Position numbers and translations under genes: made by a program
NCBI RefSeq assembly: GCF_000257905.1
Contig: NZ_AJJL01000071.1
Span: forward strand, 22,498 to 86,497
DNA length: 64,000 nt
From: Streptococcus mitis SK579
GTDB lineage: Bacteria; Bacillota; Bacilli; Lactobacillales; Streptococcaceae
Direction of reading: 5' to 3'
In this document: piece by piece, positions 18,873 through 28,150 of the stretch
Numbering within the stretch: the first letter of the stretch is position 1
How the letters are laid out: every line of letters starts with the position of its first letter
Notes under the pieces: generated by a model
What the model was told of the DNA's origin: nothing
The model's input: the letters and a program-made list of their open reading frames with translations, nothing else
The model's database searches: none

Positions 18873-19001
18873 AAAGGTGGTTGCCAAGACCTGCTAGAAA
18901 ATGAACAAGTCAAAAAGAAAACTGATATCGTTCTCCTTTACACCTATTTACTAGAATTAGCTTGTCACAATCGCTTGAAAATTAATGGCTTAGATCTATG
19001 A
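18873..19001 (+). other. yigZ-cysK intergenic, possible short coding remnant
   Basis: The 282-nt gap between yigZ and cysK contains an open frame of about 42 codons ending TGA at 18999-19001 (DLLENEQVKKKTDIVLLYTY in part). It has no start codon or ribosome-binding site, so it may be the tail of a decayed gene or chance. I recognise no family. The cysK promoter and an upstream terminator fill the rest of the gap. Confidence 0.2.
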
Positions 19002-19006
19002 TATAA

Positions 19007-19040
19007 AAAAATCCTATCGCTTCGATAGGATTTCTATATT
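19007..19040 (+). terminator. Terminator upstream of cysK
   Basis: AAATCCTATCG / CGATAGGATTT, a perfect 11-bp stem with a 3-nt loop, followed by T-rich sequence. It closes the yigZ side and insulates the cysK promoter. Confidence 0.85.
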
Positions 19041-19068
19041 TTACAAATGGTATAGATAGCGTTATACT
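19040..19068 (+). promoter_or_regulatory. cysK promoter
   Basis: TTTACA (19040-19045), a 17-bp spacer and TATACT (19063-19068), 29 nt upstream of the ATG. Confidence 0.7.
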
Positions 19069-19097
19069 AGAAATATCTTATACAAAGAGGTATTAAT

Positions 19098-20024
19098 ATG
19101 TCTATTTATAACAACATTACTGAACTAATCGGACAAACACCGATTGTTAAACTCAACAACATCGTGCCAGAAGGTGCTGCGGACGTCTATGTAAAGCTTG
19201 AAGCATTTAACCCTGGTTCATCTGTAAAAGACCGTATTGCCCTTAGCATGATTGAAAAAGCTGAACAAGACGGTATTTTGAAACCAGATTCTACCATTGT
19301 TGAAGCAACAAGTGGAAACACTGGTATTGGACTTTCATGGGTAGGTGCTGCTAAAGGGTATAAAGTCGTCATCGTTATGCCTGAAACTATGAGTGTAGAA
19401 CGACGTAAGATTATTCAAGCTTATGGTGCTGAACTCGTCCTAACTCCTGGTAGCGAAGGAATGAAAGGTGCTATTACCAAGGCCCAAGAAATCGCTGCTG
19501 AACGCGATGGTTTCCTTCCTCTTCAATTTGACAATCCAGCTAATCCAGAAGTACACGAAAGAACAACAGGAGCTGAGATACTAGCTGCTTTCGGTAAAGA
19601 TGGATTAGATGCCTTTGTTGCTGGAGTCGGTACCGGTGGAACAATTTCTGGTGTTTCTCATGCACTCAAAACAGCAAACTCAAGAATTCAAGTTTTTGCA
19701 GTAGAAGCAGATGAATCTGCTATTCTGTCTGGAGAAAAACCTGGCCCTCACAAAATTCAAGGTATCTCAGCTGGGTTTATTCCTGATACACTTGATACAA
19801 ATGCCTATGATGGTATCGTTCGTGTAGCGTCAGACGATGCTCTGGCACTTGGCCGTGAGATTGGCGGAAAAGAAGGATTCCTTGTTGGTATTTCTTCAGC
19901 TGCAGCTATCTACGGAGCAATTAAAGTTGCTAAAAAATTAGGTACAGGTAAGAAAGTCCTTGCTCTCGCACCAGATAACGGTGAACGTTATCTCTCCACA
20001 GCACTCTATGAATTTGAAGTATAG
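19098..20024 (+). CDS. cysK: Cysteine synthase (O-acetylserine sulfhydrylase)
   Basis: The PLP enzyme makes cysteine from O-acetylserine and sulfide in the cytosol. In the 308-residue product Lys44 in SSVKDR is the expected PLP lysine, TSGNTG (71-76) is the substrate-binding loop, and [10 protein letters not shown] binds the PLP phosphate. The name cysM is also used for this gene in streptococci. It is monocistronic, with its own promoter, GAGG ribosome-binding site and terminator. Confidence 0.95.
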   Translation: MSIYNNITELIGQTPIVKLNNIVPEGAADVYVKLEAFNPGSSVKDRIALSMIEKAEQDGILKPDSTIVEATSGNTGIGLSWVGAAKGYKVVIVMPETMSVERRKIIQAYGAELVLTPGSEGMKGAITKAQEIAAERDGFLPLQFDNPANPEVHERTTGAEILAAFGKDGLDAFVAGVGTGGTISGVSHALKTANSRIQVFAVEADESAILSGEKPGPHKIQGISAGFIPDTLDTNAYDGIVRVASDDALALGREIGGKEGFLVGISSAAAIYGAIKVAKKLGTGKKVLALAPDNGERYLSTALYEFEV

Positions 20025-20040
20025 TCTCCTAAATACATTT

Positions 20041-20065
20041 AGCCCTTATTATAGGGCTTTTTGTT
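20041..20065 (+). terminator. Terminator of cysK
   Basis: AGCCCT / AGGGCT hairpin (20041-20046 with 20053-20058) followed by TTTTTG. Confidence 0.85.
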
Positions 20066-20136
20066 TTAACTATTTCTAATCGAGTGAGGCTTAGCAAAAA
20101 ACAATTTCAGGAGAAAATCTAAGCTCTATACAACAA

Positions 20137-20163
20137 AAAAAGGAAGCAATTTACTTCCTTTCT
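20137..20163 (-). terminator. Terminator of rpsB-tsf
   Basis: On the minus strand AAGGAAGTAAATTGCTTCCTT is followed by a T-run, 5 nt after the tsf stop. Confidence 0.8.
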
Positions 20164-20167
20164 ATCA

Positions 20168-21208
20168 TTAGTTATTCAAGGCTGCTGCCATTGTAGCTGC
20201 AACTTCTGCTTCAAAGTCGTTTGCAGCTTTTTCGATACCTTCACCAACTTCAAAGCGAGCGAACTCAACTACTGAAGCGTTAACTGATTCAAGGTAAGCT
20301 TCAACTGTCTTGCTGTCATCCATGATGTAAACTTGTGCAAGAAGTGTGTAAGCTTGGTCAACTTTAGTGTTGTCAAGCATGAAGCGATCCATTTTACCTG
20401 GGATGATTTTATCCCAGATTTTTTCTGGTTTACCTTCTGCAGCCAATTCAGCTTTGATAGCTTCTTCAGCTTGAGCGATTACTTCATCAGTCAATTGAGC
20501 TTTAGATCCGTATGCCAAGTGTGGAAGAGCTGGTTTACCAACCATAGCACGGCTTTCATTATCTTGGTCGATAACGTGGTTCAATTGTGCCAACTCATCT
20601 TTAACAAATTGCTCATCCAATTCTTTGTATGAAAGAACTGTTGGTTTCATAGCAGCGATGTGCATTGAAATTTGTTTAGCAAGTGCTTCGTCTCCACCTT
20701 CGATTACAGAGATAACACCGATACGTCCACCGTTGTGTTGGTATGCTCCGAAGTGTTGTGCATCTGTTTTTTCAATCAAAGCAAAGCGACGGAATGAGAT
20801 TTTTTCTCCGATAGTCGCTGTCGCAGACACATAAGCTGCTTCAAGAGTTTCACCTGAAGGCATTGTCAAAGCAAGAGCTTCTTCGTTGTTAGCTGGTTTT
20901 CCTTCAGCGATTGCTTTAGCTGTTGCGTTTACCAACTCAACAAATTGAGCGTTTTTCGCAACGAAGTCAGTTTCAGCATTTACTTCAACAACTGCTGCAA
21001 CGTTACCGTCAACATAAACACCAGTCAAACCTTCTGCAGCAACACGGTCAGCTTTCTTAGCTGCTTTTGCCATACCTTTTTCGCGAAGCAATTCAATCGC
21101 TTTTTCGATATCGCCTTCCACTTCAACCAATGCTTTTTTAGCGTCCATAACACCAGCACCAGATTTTTCACGCAACTCTTTAACAAGTTTAGCTGTAATT
21201 TCTGCCAT
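20168..21208 (-). CDS. tsf: Translation elongation factor Ts
   Basis: The 346-residue guanine-nucleotide exchange factor recharges EF-Tu. Seen: the N-terminal UBA-like region with [28 protein letters not shown] (the EF-Tu contact), and the dimerisation and C-terminal modules with [14 protein letters not shown]. The ATG is preceded by AGGAGAATCAAA. It lies 79 nt behind rpsB with a strong hairpin in between. Confidence 0.97.
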   Translation of the reverse strand: MAEITAKLVKELREKSGAGVMDAKKALVEVEGDIEKAIELLREKGMAKAAKKADRVAAEGLTGVYVDGNVAAVVEVNAETDFVAKNAQFVELVNATAKAIAEGKPANNEEALALTMPSGETLEAAYVSATATIGEKISFRRFALIEKTDAQHFGAYQHNGGRIGVISVIEGGDEALAKQISMHIAAMKPTVLSYKELDEQFVKDELAQLNHVIDQDNESRAMVGKPALPHLAYGSKAQLTDEVIAQAEEAIKAELAAEGKPEKIWDKIIPGKMDRFMLDNTKVDQAYTLLAQVYIMDDSKTVEAYLESVNASVVEFARFEVGEGIEKAANDFEAEVAATMAAALNN

Positions 21209-21221
21209 TTTGATTCTCCTA

Positions 21222-21264
21222 TATTTTTTAAAAATAGGAGAGCCGGGCTAAGCCCCGCCCTCCT
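21222..21264 (-). terminator. Hairpin between rpsB and tsf, likely partial terminator
   Basis: A GC-rich stem (AGGAG..GCCGGGC with GCCC..GCCCTCCT, 21236-21264) is followed on the minus strand by ATTTTT. It probably reduces tsf transcription relative to rpsB. Confidence 0.65.
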
Positions 21265-21287
21265 AGGTAATTACTATTTATTATGAA

Positions 21288-22067
21288 TTAAGCGTTGTCG
21301 CCTTCTACAACTTCAACGATTTCTTCGATTGAGTCTGCTTGAGCTTCTGAAGCTACAAATTCTGCTTCAACTGCTACTGCATCTTCACCTTGACGTCCTT
21401 CGATAATAGCGTCAGCCAATTTAGCTGTAATCAATTTAACAGCGCGGATAGCGTCATCGTTAGCTGGAATGATTACATCGATATCATCTGGATCAGTATT
21501 TGTGTCAACCATCGCTACAACTGGGATTCCCAATTTTTTAGCTTCTTTAACAGCGATTTGCTCTTTATGTGGGTCAACTACGTACATAACATCTGGGATA
21601 CGAGGCATGTCTTCGATACCACCCAAGAATTTTTCAAGACGTGCACGTTGTTTGTTAAGAAGTGCAACTTCTTTCTTAGGAAGAACTTCGAAAGTTCCAT
21701 CTTCTTCCATACGTTTGATTTCTTTCAAACGAGCGATACGTTTTTGGATTGTTCCCCAGTTTGTAAGAGTTCCACCCAACCAACGGTGGTTAATGAAGTA
21801 TTGACCTGAACGTACTGCTTCTTCAGCAACTGCATCAGCTGCTTGTTTCTTAGTACCAACAAACAATACAACTGCATCATTAGCTGCTGCATCACGCATG
21901 AAATCGTAAGCTTGGTCAGCGTATTTTACAGTTTGTTGCAAGTCGATAACGTGGATTCCGTTACGCTCGGTGAAGATGTACTTAGCCATCTTAGGGTTCC
22001 AGCGACGAGTTTGGTGACCAAAGTGTACACCAGCCTCAAGAAGTTGTTTCATTGAAATTACTGCCAT
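21288..22067 (-). CDS. rpsB: 30S ribosomal protein S2
   Basis: The 259-residue S2 begins [20 protein letters not shown] and carries the family signatures [14 protein letters not shown] and WLGGTLTNW. The ATG at 22067 follows AAAGGAG. An in-frame start at 22115 would add 16 Lys/Arg-rich residues covering that ribosome-binding site and is rejected. It is first in the rpsB-tsf operon, with a leader of about 109 nt. Confidence 0.97.
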   Translation of the reverse strand: MAVISMKQLLEAGVHFGHQTRRWNPKMAKYIFTERNGIHVIDLQQTVKYADQAYDFMRDAAANDAVVLFVGTKKQAADAVAEEAVRSGQYFINHRWLGGTLTNWGTIQKRIARLKEIKRMEEDGTFEVLPKKEVALLNKQRARLEKFLGGIEDMPRIPDVMYVVDPHKEQIAVKEAKKLGIPVVAMVDTNTDPDDIDVIIPANDDAIRAVKLITAKLADAIIEGRQGEDAVAVEAEFVASEAQADSIEEIVEVVEGDNA

Positions 22068-22182
22068 GAGTATTTCTCCTTTTTGTTTTTTCCTCTTCTT
22101 GACTTCAACTCGCAAAACGACCCAAGAGCAACTGTTTCACAATTCATCAAGAATGAGTATTATCGTTTACACGACAATGTTC

Positions 22183-22211
22183 ATTATACCACATTTTTTT
22201 ATCATTTTCAA
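22183..22211 (-). promoter_or_regulatory. rpsB promoter
   Basis: On the minus strand TTGAAA (22206-22211), a 17-bp spacer and a perfect TATAAT (22183-22188). This defines a leader running to 22068. Confidence 0.8.
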
Positions 22212-22473
22212 GTTTTTTAAGAATTTTTTATAGAGGGATAACTTATCAAAGTAACTTTCACCATAGTGGAACGTAATCTGAAACGCTTTCAGATTAGGAG
22301 ATTTTGTGCGCTATTTTTTCTATTCATTTTGGCTACAGAAACTATAAAATCAAACATTATTAAAAACAAGTGGAACTTACCCTGACACGGAATTCCACTG
22401 TTTTTTACGATTTTTATCAGATTTACTTCCATTTGGATTAGCGGTAGAACTTAGTTTAGAAATTTAGCCCATC
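22212..22473. other. rpsB-pcsB intergenic region with orphan hairpins
   Basis: No known gene is seen here. There is a perfect 10-bp hairpin (22274-22296, TAATCTGAAA / TTTCAGATTA, loop CGC) and a GTG-started frame of 39 codons (22266-22385). A plus-strand terminator-like hairpin at 22368-22406 ends in TTTTTT. Together they look like a decayed gene or a small RNA unit read rightwards. Confidence 0.3.
22368..22406 (+). terminator. Orphan rho-independent terminator
   Basis: AGTGGAA (22369-22375) pairs with TTCCACT (22393-22399) around a 17-nt loop, followed by GTTTTTT. No recognised plus-strand gene lies upstream of it. Confidence 0.5.
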
Positions 22474-22500
22474 AAAAAAGAGACTCTATTAAGTCTACTT
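22474..22500 (-). terminator. Terminator of pcsB
   Basis: On the minus strand a short AGACT / AGTCT hairpin is followed by TCTTTTTT, 6-30 nt after the pcsB stop. Confidence 0.6.
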
Positions 22501-22506
22501 TTCTAA

Positions 22507-23694
22507 TTAATCTGCATAAATATATGTTACAAAACCTGATGATGTAGTTGTTGGATTAAACCATCCACGGTGATTTCCAAGCGTGCGATTACCAGCATAA
22601 TTTGATTCTGACACTTGGATACGTGTTGTTGATTCTACAGCAGTGACTACCGCTACGTGTCCATATCCACCATCGTTCCAACATGCAATCGCACCAACTT
22701 GAGGTGTTGAACCTGTACGGAATCCTGCAGCAGCTGCACTTGTAGCCCACTGTGCTCCATTACCCCAATAGTCTCCAGCCCAAGGTGCTAATGTTTTAAC
22801 TCCCCATGTACATTCCCCAATTGGATAACTTGAAGCGTTTGTACTATATGTTGGGCGTTGTTTAACTGCTACAGGAGTATATGTTGTTGATTCTGAAGAA
22901 GCTACTGCTTGAACCTGTGCTGCAAATGTCGTATTTCCAGAAGCAACAACTGTTTGTTGTTGACTTGCTTGTTTTGCCTTATAAGCTGCTTCTGCCTCTG
23001 CTGCTGCCTTTGCTGCCGCTTCTGCTTCTGCTTTTTTCTCTAGCAAACTTGCTTTTTCATCTTCTGCTGTCGCTTTTTCAGCAGCAAGATTTAATTCTGC
23101 AGCTTTCAACTCAGCTTGTTTTGTTGTTAGAGTTTGTGCATCATCAGACAATTTCTGTTGATTTGCAATTACTATATTAATTGCATCATTGTTTGCCACT
23201 TGCTTCTCAGAAATTGCTTTTTTATCTGCTTTTTGTTGTTCCAACATTTTGTTGTTAGCAGATACGATTTCATTCATTGCTGCAACACGTGAAATGGCTT
23301 CTGTAATTGATTTTGAGTTCACAATTGTATTGATGTAGCTAGTTGCAGCTCCGTTTGTTTGAGCACTACGAGCTTGTTTTTCCAAAGAATCATTACGAGA
23401 TACAATGTTTTTAGAAAGTTCTGTAATCTCACCCTCAAGTTTCTTAGATTCTGCTTGTAATCTGTCATTTTCAGCTTGCAAGTTAGATTGCTCAGCTTGA
23501 ATAGCTGATACTTGCTCCTGAATTTGATCAACTTGTTTTTGAGCTTCTTGTTGTTGTGCTGTTAAGTTACTAATTTTATTATCTTGAGCAGCAATTTTGT
23601 CATCAGTCGTTTCTGCATGCGCAGTTGTTAAAACAGCTACTTGAGAAACCATTACTGTACTTAATAAAAGTGACGCTAAGATTTTTTTCTTCAT
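22507..23694 (-). CDS. pcsB: PcsB, peptidoglycan hydrolase for cell division
   Basis: This essential secreted hydrolase splits septal peptidoglycan and is activated by FtsEX in pneumococcus. The 395-residue product has a signal peptide (cleavage near AHA, about residue 27) and a long Gln/Glu-rich coiled coil (about 30-235) with an Ala/Glu-rich end. An Ala/Ser/Thr linker follows, then a C-terminal CHAP domain with catalytic Cys in [10 protein letters not shown] and His in [11 protein letters not shown] WalR-like box in the promoter fits the known WalRK control of pcsB. Confidence 0.95.
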   Translation of the reverse strand: MKKKILASLLLSTVMVSQVAVLTTAHAETTDDKIAAQDNKISNLTAQQQEAQKQVDQIQEQVSAIQAEQSNLQAENDRLQAESKKLEGEITELSKNIVSRNDSLEKQARSAQTNGAATSYINTIVNSKSITEAISRVAAMNEIVSANNKMLEQQKADKKAISEKQVANNDAINIVIANQQKLSDDAQTLTTKQAELKAAELNLAAEKATAEDEKASLLEKKAEAEAAAKAAAEAEAAYKAKQASQQQTVVASGNTTFAAQVQAVASSESTTYTPVAVKQRPTYSTNASSYPIGECTWGVKTLAPWAGDYWGNGAQWATSAAAAGFRTGSTPQVGAIACWNDGGYGHVAVVTAVESTTRIQVSESNYAGNRTLGNHRGWFNPTTTSSGFVTYIYAD

Positions 23695-23729
23695 ATTACG
23701 TAGATACTCCTTCTTTTAAAGACAATACT

Positions 23730-23773
23730 AGTATACCAAAAAAAGGCCTAATGAATATTACGCCTTTGTTACA
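23730..23773 (-). promoter_or_regulatory. pcsB promoter with WalR-like box
   Basis: On the minus strand TGTAACAAAGGCGTAAT (23757-23773) is two hexamers spaced by 5, close to the WalR consensus TGTAAT-N5-TGTAAT. A TATACT -10 lies at 23730-23735. The box shares bases with the mreD terminator. Confidence 0.6.
23735..23767 (-). terminator. Terminator of mreCD
   Basis: On the minus strand AAAGGC / GCCTTT with a 14-nt loop is followed by a long T-run. Confidence 0.6.
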
Positions 23774-23787
23774 TTTTTGTTTCTTTC

Positions 23788-24282
23788 TTATAGATAATAT
23801 TTTTCAAAAACAAACTGAAAAATAAACATCCACACAAGATTTAAAATCATTGATGGTACTAGGCTATAAACGATAAAAATCGACAAACTATCTACAGTTA
23901 AACCTACAACTAATGCAAGGAGATAAGCTCCCATATCAAATAGAAAACTCATAACAACCATAGCCAAGATTCTTGTCCAACGATTCAACAAAATAACACT
24001 ATTCAATTTATGAAGAAAGGCTCCCAATAAGATAAATAAGAGAGTTGCAATCCCTATTATATGGAAAAAGTAAATATCATAAACCAAGCCCACCATAAAA
24101 CAATAGACTAGGTAGAGATACTCTGATACTTCTATCGTCTCAAATAAGAGAAATAGAAAAAGAAAATGACTAGCCAAATGTACATGGGGGAAAAATGAAC
24201 CCAGAAGCTGGCTAATATGGGCGTCAATTAGAACAAAGAAAGGAAGCAATAAAAACACTCCAACCCGCTTCAACTGTCTCAT
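23788..24282 (-). CDS. mreD: Rod shape-determining protein MreD
   Basis: The 164-residue product has about five hydrophobic helices and works with MreC in the peripheral peptidoglycan machinery of ovococci. Its ATG overlaps the mreC stop by 1 nt (TAATG). Identification rests on position after mreC and the membrane profile, since MreD is poorly conserved. Confidence 0.88.
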   Translation of the reverse strand: MRQLKRVGVFLLLPFFVLIDAHISQLLGSFFPHVHLASHFLFLFLLFETIEVSEYLYLVYCFMVGLVYDIYFFHIIGIATLLFILLGAFLHKLNSVILLNRWTRILAMVVMSFLFDMGAYLLALVVGLTVDSLSIFIVYSLVPSMILNLVWMFIFQFVFEKYYL

Positions 24283-25100
24283 TATGAATTCCCCACTAAT
24301 TCTATCACATCCACATTATGAGTATCTGCACTCAATTTAACAGTTACTTCTCGTGTCAAATAGTCTGTACTATGCGTTGTGGTAACTACTTCACCAACAG
24401 GAATATCCGCAACGTTAAAGTTTCCTAATCCACCCGTTGTCACTTTATCGCCTGTACTAATATCGCTATTACTATTTAATTGACTAATTTTAAGAACTTC
24501 ATTTTCCTTGTCATAACCAACAATAATCCCATAAATTGTAGTAGAACCATGTTGAATTTTAACAGAAATCTTATCAGCATTTTCCGTATTTGTCAGAAGG
24601 TTGACTATAGTAGAGTTCTCCTCTACTTTTGAAACACTCCCAATCAAGCCACCATTTGCAATAGCTAACATGTTCTCAGAAGCCCCTTTTGATTTGCCTA
24701 CATCTAAGGTCAATTCCTGCTTCCAAGATACTGGAGATCGCATAATAACATCTGCTGCTAAAGTCTTTGTGGCTTGCAACTTGGACTTCATATCAAGCAA
24801 TTGGCGCAGTTGTTCATTTTCCGTCTTTAAACTTTCCGCCTCATTTGATTTAACTTCTAACTGGTAAATCTGTTTCTTCAAACTTTCATTTTCATTATAT
24901 GTTCGTGTTAAGTGAACCAAATCTGATTTGACAGAATCAAACCACTGAAAAGGTTTTTGTACAACCCTATCAACCAATGAGATTCCATCTCCTAATTTTG
25001 TCACAATTGTACTTGAATAAGTCGTCGCCAAGAGAGCTGACACCAGCAGAACAGTGACAAAAACAATAATGACATATTTTGATTTTTTAAAACGGTTCAT
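24282..25100 (-). CDS. mreC: Cell shape protein MreC
   Basis: The 272-residue bitopic protein has one N-terminal membrane helix (about 8-28), a coiled coil (about 65-105) and a periplasm-facing beta domain with the MreC signature ANGGLIGSVSKVEENSTIVN. It organises peripheral wall synthesis. It is upstream of mreD, which it slightly overlaps. Confidence 0.94.
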   Translation of the reverse strand: MNRFKKSKYVIIVFVTVLLVSALLATTYSSTIVTKLGDGISLVDRVVQKPFQWFDSVKSDLVHLTRTYNENESLKKQIYQLEVKSNEAESLKTENEQLRQLLDMKSKLQATKTLAADVIMRSPVSWKQELTLDVGKSKGASENMLAIANGGLIGSVSKVEENSTIVNLLTNTENADKISVKIQHGSTTIYGIIVGYDKENEVLKISQLNSNSDISTGDKVTTGGLGNFNVADIPVGEVVTTTHSTDYLTREVTVKLSADTHNVDVIELVGNS

Positions 25101-25159
25101 ATCCCTACCTTTATATCAAAAACTGTTACAGTAACTTTTTTATTAATTCCTGAAAGCTA

Positions 25160-25954
25160 CTAAGATTTTAAGAAAAATAAGCAACAACCAAGTACGAGAA
25201 TAACAAGAATTGCTAGCGTATCCTTTCGAGTCCATTTCAATTGTCTGTATTGACTTCGGCCTTTTCCACCCTGATAACCACGCGCTTCCATGGCGATAGC
25301 CAAGGAATCTGCACGTTTTAAACTTGTCGCAAAAAGAGGAATCAAAATAGGAATCATAGCCTTTACTTTTTGAACAATACTTCCTTCACCAAAATCCACT
25401 CCACGCGCTTTCTGCGCATTCATAATCCGCGTCGTATCATCCATCAATGTTGGGACAAAACGTAGACTCATGGACAGCATCAATCCAATTTCATGAACTG
25501 GAACTTTCACACGCTTTAAAGGTGCTAACAAAGCTTCGACAGCTGATGCCAAACTTAAGGGCATGGTCGTTAAGGTTAACAAAGTTGAAAAGAAAATTAT
25601 CAATACAAAGCGACAAAAAATAATTCCAGCTTGTTGCAAAGCATAATCTGTGATTCTCACAAACGAAAACTCAATTAAAACATTCCCATTAGAAATGAAA
25701 AACAGTTGAAAAATAGTTGTGAAGGCAATCAAGAAAAACATAGACTTCAAGCCCTGAATAAAAAATGAAAGAGATACTCCTGACAAGGCAATAAATATCC
25801 CTGTCGCTATAAAAAGAATAAGATTCGTCAAGGGATTATTAGCCCAAAAAACGATCAAAATTAGTAGCATCATGGCCAGCAATTTGCTACGTGGATCCAA
25901 CCGGTGAACAATCGAATCCCCTGGGATATAACGTCCCAAAATCATACTATCCAT
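25160..25954 (-). CDS. ecfT: ECF transporter transmembrane T component
   Basis: The 264-residue integral membrane subunit couples the EcfA ATPases to vitamin-specific S components. The N-terminus has [11 protein letters not shown]. The two coupling motifs are recognisable as MNAQKARG and AIAMEARGY. It overlaps ecfA2 by 8 nt. A group II ECF module with unlinked S components is expected. Confidence 0.94.
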   Translation of the reverse strand: MDSMILGRYIPGDSIVHRLDPRSKLLAMMLLILIVFWANNPLTNLILFIATGIFIALSGVSLSFFIQGLKSMFFLIAFTTIFQLFFISNGNVLIEFSFVRITDYALQQAGIIFCRFVLIIFFSTLLTLTTMPLSLASAVEALLAPLKRVKVPVHEIGLMLSMSLRFVPTLMDDTTRIMNAQKARGVDFGEGSIVQKVKAMIPILIPLFATSLKRADSLAIAMEARGYQGGKGRSQYRQLKWTRKDTLAILVILVLGCCLFFLKS

Positions 25955-26786
25955 TTAGCGACTCCTTGAACTCCTCTATCTTAATCGGTAATCGTTTAAA
26001 TGACACGCCTCTATCAGCCAATCGTTTACAAAAAGCTGTAATTTTAGGTACTCCCAACTGCACTTCTTCCATAAAGACAACATCTTGAAAGACATCACTC
26101 GGTTTACCACCCTTCACTAAACGTCCCTTTTCCATTACATAGACTTGATTCGCATATTCAGCAACATCATCCATCAAATGCGTGACTAAGACAATGGTCA
26201 TCCCTGACTGGTGGAGTTTTTTGAACAAATTCATCAACTCTTTTCTACCTAGAGGATCTAGGCCAGCTGTTGGCTCATCTAAGACTAATATAGCTGGCTC
26301 CATGGCAAGTATGCCTGCAATTGCGACACGTCTCATTTGTCCACCTGACAGCTCAAACGGGCTACGATCAAAAAGTGATTCATCAATTCCAACCAGAGCC
26401 AGTTTCTCACGCGCAATCTTCTCCGCATCTTCTTCAGAAACTCCAAAATTTTGCGGTCCAAAAGAAACATCCTTCAAAACTGTTTCTTCAAAGATCTGAT
26501 TTTCAGCAAACTGAAATACCAAGCCAACCTGTTTTCTAATTTGACGAATATCTTTATTTTTAGACGTCGAAGTGATTAATGTATCAAAAACCTGCACGCT
26601 TCCTTGACTTGGCACCAATAAACCGTTTAAAAGTTGTAAAATGGTTGATTTGCCACTACCTGTGTGGCCAATTAAAGCCGTATAAGAACCATCTTCAATC
26701 GTTAAAGAAACATCTGACAAAGCTGTTGAAGCTAAGGGAGTCCCTTCTTGATATGTAAAACTCACATTTTCTAGAGCAATTCCCAT
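25947..26786 (-). CDS. ecfA2: ECF transporter ATPase A2
   Basis: The 279-residue ATPase shows Walker [10 protein letters not shown] (about residues 39-47), Q-loop [12 protein letters not shown], signature [13 protein letters not shown] and Walker [12 protein letters not shown]. It pairs with EcfA1 as the energising heterodimer. It overlaps both neighbours (16 nt with ecfA1, 8 nt with ecfT). Confidence 0.95.
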   Translation of the reverse strand: MGIALENVSFTYQEGTPLASTALSDVSLTIEDGSYTALIGHTGSGKSTILQLLNGLLVPSQGSVQVFDTLITSTSKNKDIRQIRKQVGLVFQFAENQIFEETVLKDVSFGPQNFGVSEEDAEKIAREKLALVGIDESLFDRSPFELSGGQMRRVAIAGILAMEPAILVLDEPTAGLDPLGRKELMNLFKKLHQSGMTIVLVTHLMDDVAEYANQVYVMEKGRLVKGGKPSDVFQDVVFMEEVQLGVPKITAFCKRLADRGVSFKRLPIKIEEFKESLNG

Positions 26787-27598
26787 AGCTTATCCCCTAG
26801 CTCACTTTCTGTCAAATAATTTTCAGGCAAATCATAGCCATTCTGGCTCAAAGAATTTTTTAATTGATTGGCAAAAGGATCGTCTAATCCAATTTGATCT
26901 AAATCATTTCGTGAGAAAAGCTCCCTTGGACTACTAGTTGATTCAATTGACCCTTTTTTCATTACCAATACGCGATCACTCATGGCAACTTCTTCCAAAT
27001 CATGTGTAATGGAAATGATCGTCATATCATAGTCTTTTCGAATTCCTTGTACTGTCTCAATAAGTTCTCTACGACCCTCAGGATCCAACATACTCGTTGC
27101 TTCATCTAGGATTAAAATAGCTGGTCTTAGGGCTACAACACCTGCAATAGCCACACGTTGCTTTTGGCCACCTGATAGACGTGCTGGCTCTCTCTTTTTA
27201 AATTCCAACATGCCAACTAAAGCCAGAGCTTCCTCCACTCTCTTTTTCATTTCTTGACGAGAAAGGCCCTGATTTTCCAAACCAAAGGCAACATCATCTT
27301 CAACAGTCGCTCCAACAAATTGATTGTCTGGATTTTGAAAAACCATACCGATTTGACGACGTATATTCCAAACATTTTCCTCAGTCAAACGTTGGCCATC
27401 AATTACAATCTCTCCCGATTCTGCTTCCAATAAGCCATCAATTAATCGAACCGTCGTTGATTTACCACTACCATTATGCCCTACAATCGAAAGCCATTCT
27501 CCACGTTTCACGTGAAACGTAATATCCTTCACATCATAGTATTCCTGACTTTCTTTATAGCGAAAAGAAAGATTTTTTACATCAATTATTGATTTCAT
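26771..27598 (-). CDS. ecfA1: ECF transporter ATPase A1
   Basis: The 275-residue ATPase shows Walker [12 protein letters not shown]-loop [11 protein letters not shown], signature [13 protein letters not shown] and Walker [12 protein letters not shown]. The coding sequence contains a perfect parS palindrome near its 5' end (27503-27520). It follows pgsA with a 4-nt overlap. Confidence 0.95.
   Translation of the reverse strand: MKSIIDVKNLSFRYKESQEYYDVKDITFHVKRGEWLSIVGHNGSGKSTTVRLIDGLLEAESGEIVIDGQRLTEENVWNIRRQIGMVFQNPDNQFVGATVEDDVAFGLENQGLSRQEMKKRVEEALALVGMLEFKKREPARLSGGQKQRVAIAGVVALRPAILILDEATSMLDPEGRRELIETVQGIRKDYDMTIISITHDLEEVAMSDRVLVMKKGSIESTSSPRELFSRNDLDQIGLDDPFANQLKNSLSQNGYDLPENYLTESELGDKLWELL
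27503..27520. other. parS site inside ecfA1
   Basis: ACGTTTCACGTGAAACGT is a perfect 18-bp palindrome containing the GTTTCACGTGAAAC core of the ParB-binding parS consensus. It lies about 22 kb left of dnaA. Confidence 0.88.
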
Positions 27599-28140
27599 TT
27601 TGAACCAAATGTCCCTTTAAATACATAGGCACTACCCTTGAAATAGTCATAGCCAGAGTAGATAGTGAAAAATAAGGCTACATAAAGTAGAACTTGACCA
27701 ATCAAAGTCCAATGTAATAGTAAGAAAATAATCGCAAACATCTGACTGAAAGTTTTAATTTTCCCAGGCATTGCTGCCGCTAAAACTGTTCCGCCAGTTT
27801 CAACCAATAAAAGCCTTAAACCTGTCACAGCCAACTCTCGACAGATAATCACTGCAACAATCCAAGCCGGAGCCATCCCTAACTCAATCAACATAATAAA
27901 AGCCGACATAACTAGTAGCTTATCCGCCATAGGATCTGCAAATTTACCAAAATTACTGACCACATTCCATTTACGAGCTAAATATCCATCTAAATAATCT
28001 GTAATACTAGCAATAGCAAAGATAATAGCTGCTATTATATGACTCTCTATCGAATTTCCTACTGTTAAAATAAAGATAAAAATAGGTATAAAAAGAATTC
28101 GACCTATTGTTAAGAGATTTGGAATTTGTTCTTTTTTCAT
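27595..28140 (-). CDS. pgsA: CDP-diacylglycerol-glycerol-3-phosphate phosphatidyltransferase
   Basis: The 181-residue membrane enzyme makes phosphatidylglycerol phosphate. The CDP-alcohol phosphotransferase motif is complete (residues about 47-72: D..DG..AR........G...D...D, within ITDYLDGYLARKW and GKFADPMADK). It lies between rodZ and ecfA1 with small gaps and overlaps. Confidence 0.96.
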   Translation of the reverse strand: MKKEQIPNLLTIGRILFIPIFIFILTVGNSIESHIIAAIIFAIASITDYLDGYLARKWNVVSNFGKFADPMADKLLVMSAFIMLIELGMAPAWIVAVIICRELAVTGLRLLLVETGGTVLAAAMPGKIKTFSQMFAIIFLLLHWTLIGQVLLYVALFFTIYSGYDYFKGSAYVFKGTFGSK

Positions 28141-28150
28141 TCGTTTTTCC

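Noticed and set aside
21390..21809. Plus-strand open frames opposite rpsB (up to 139 codons)
   Set aside because: They are antisense to a ribosomal protein gene, Phe/Cys/Ser-rich as expected from reverse reading, with no promoter or ribosome-binding site.
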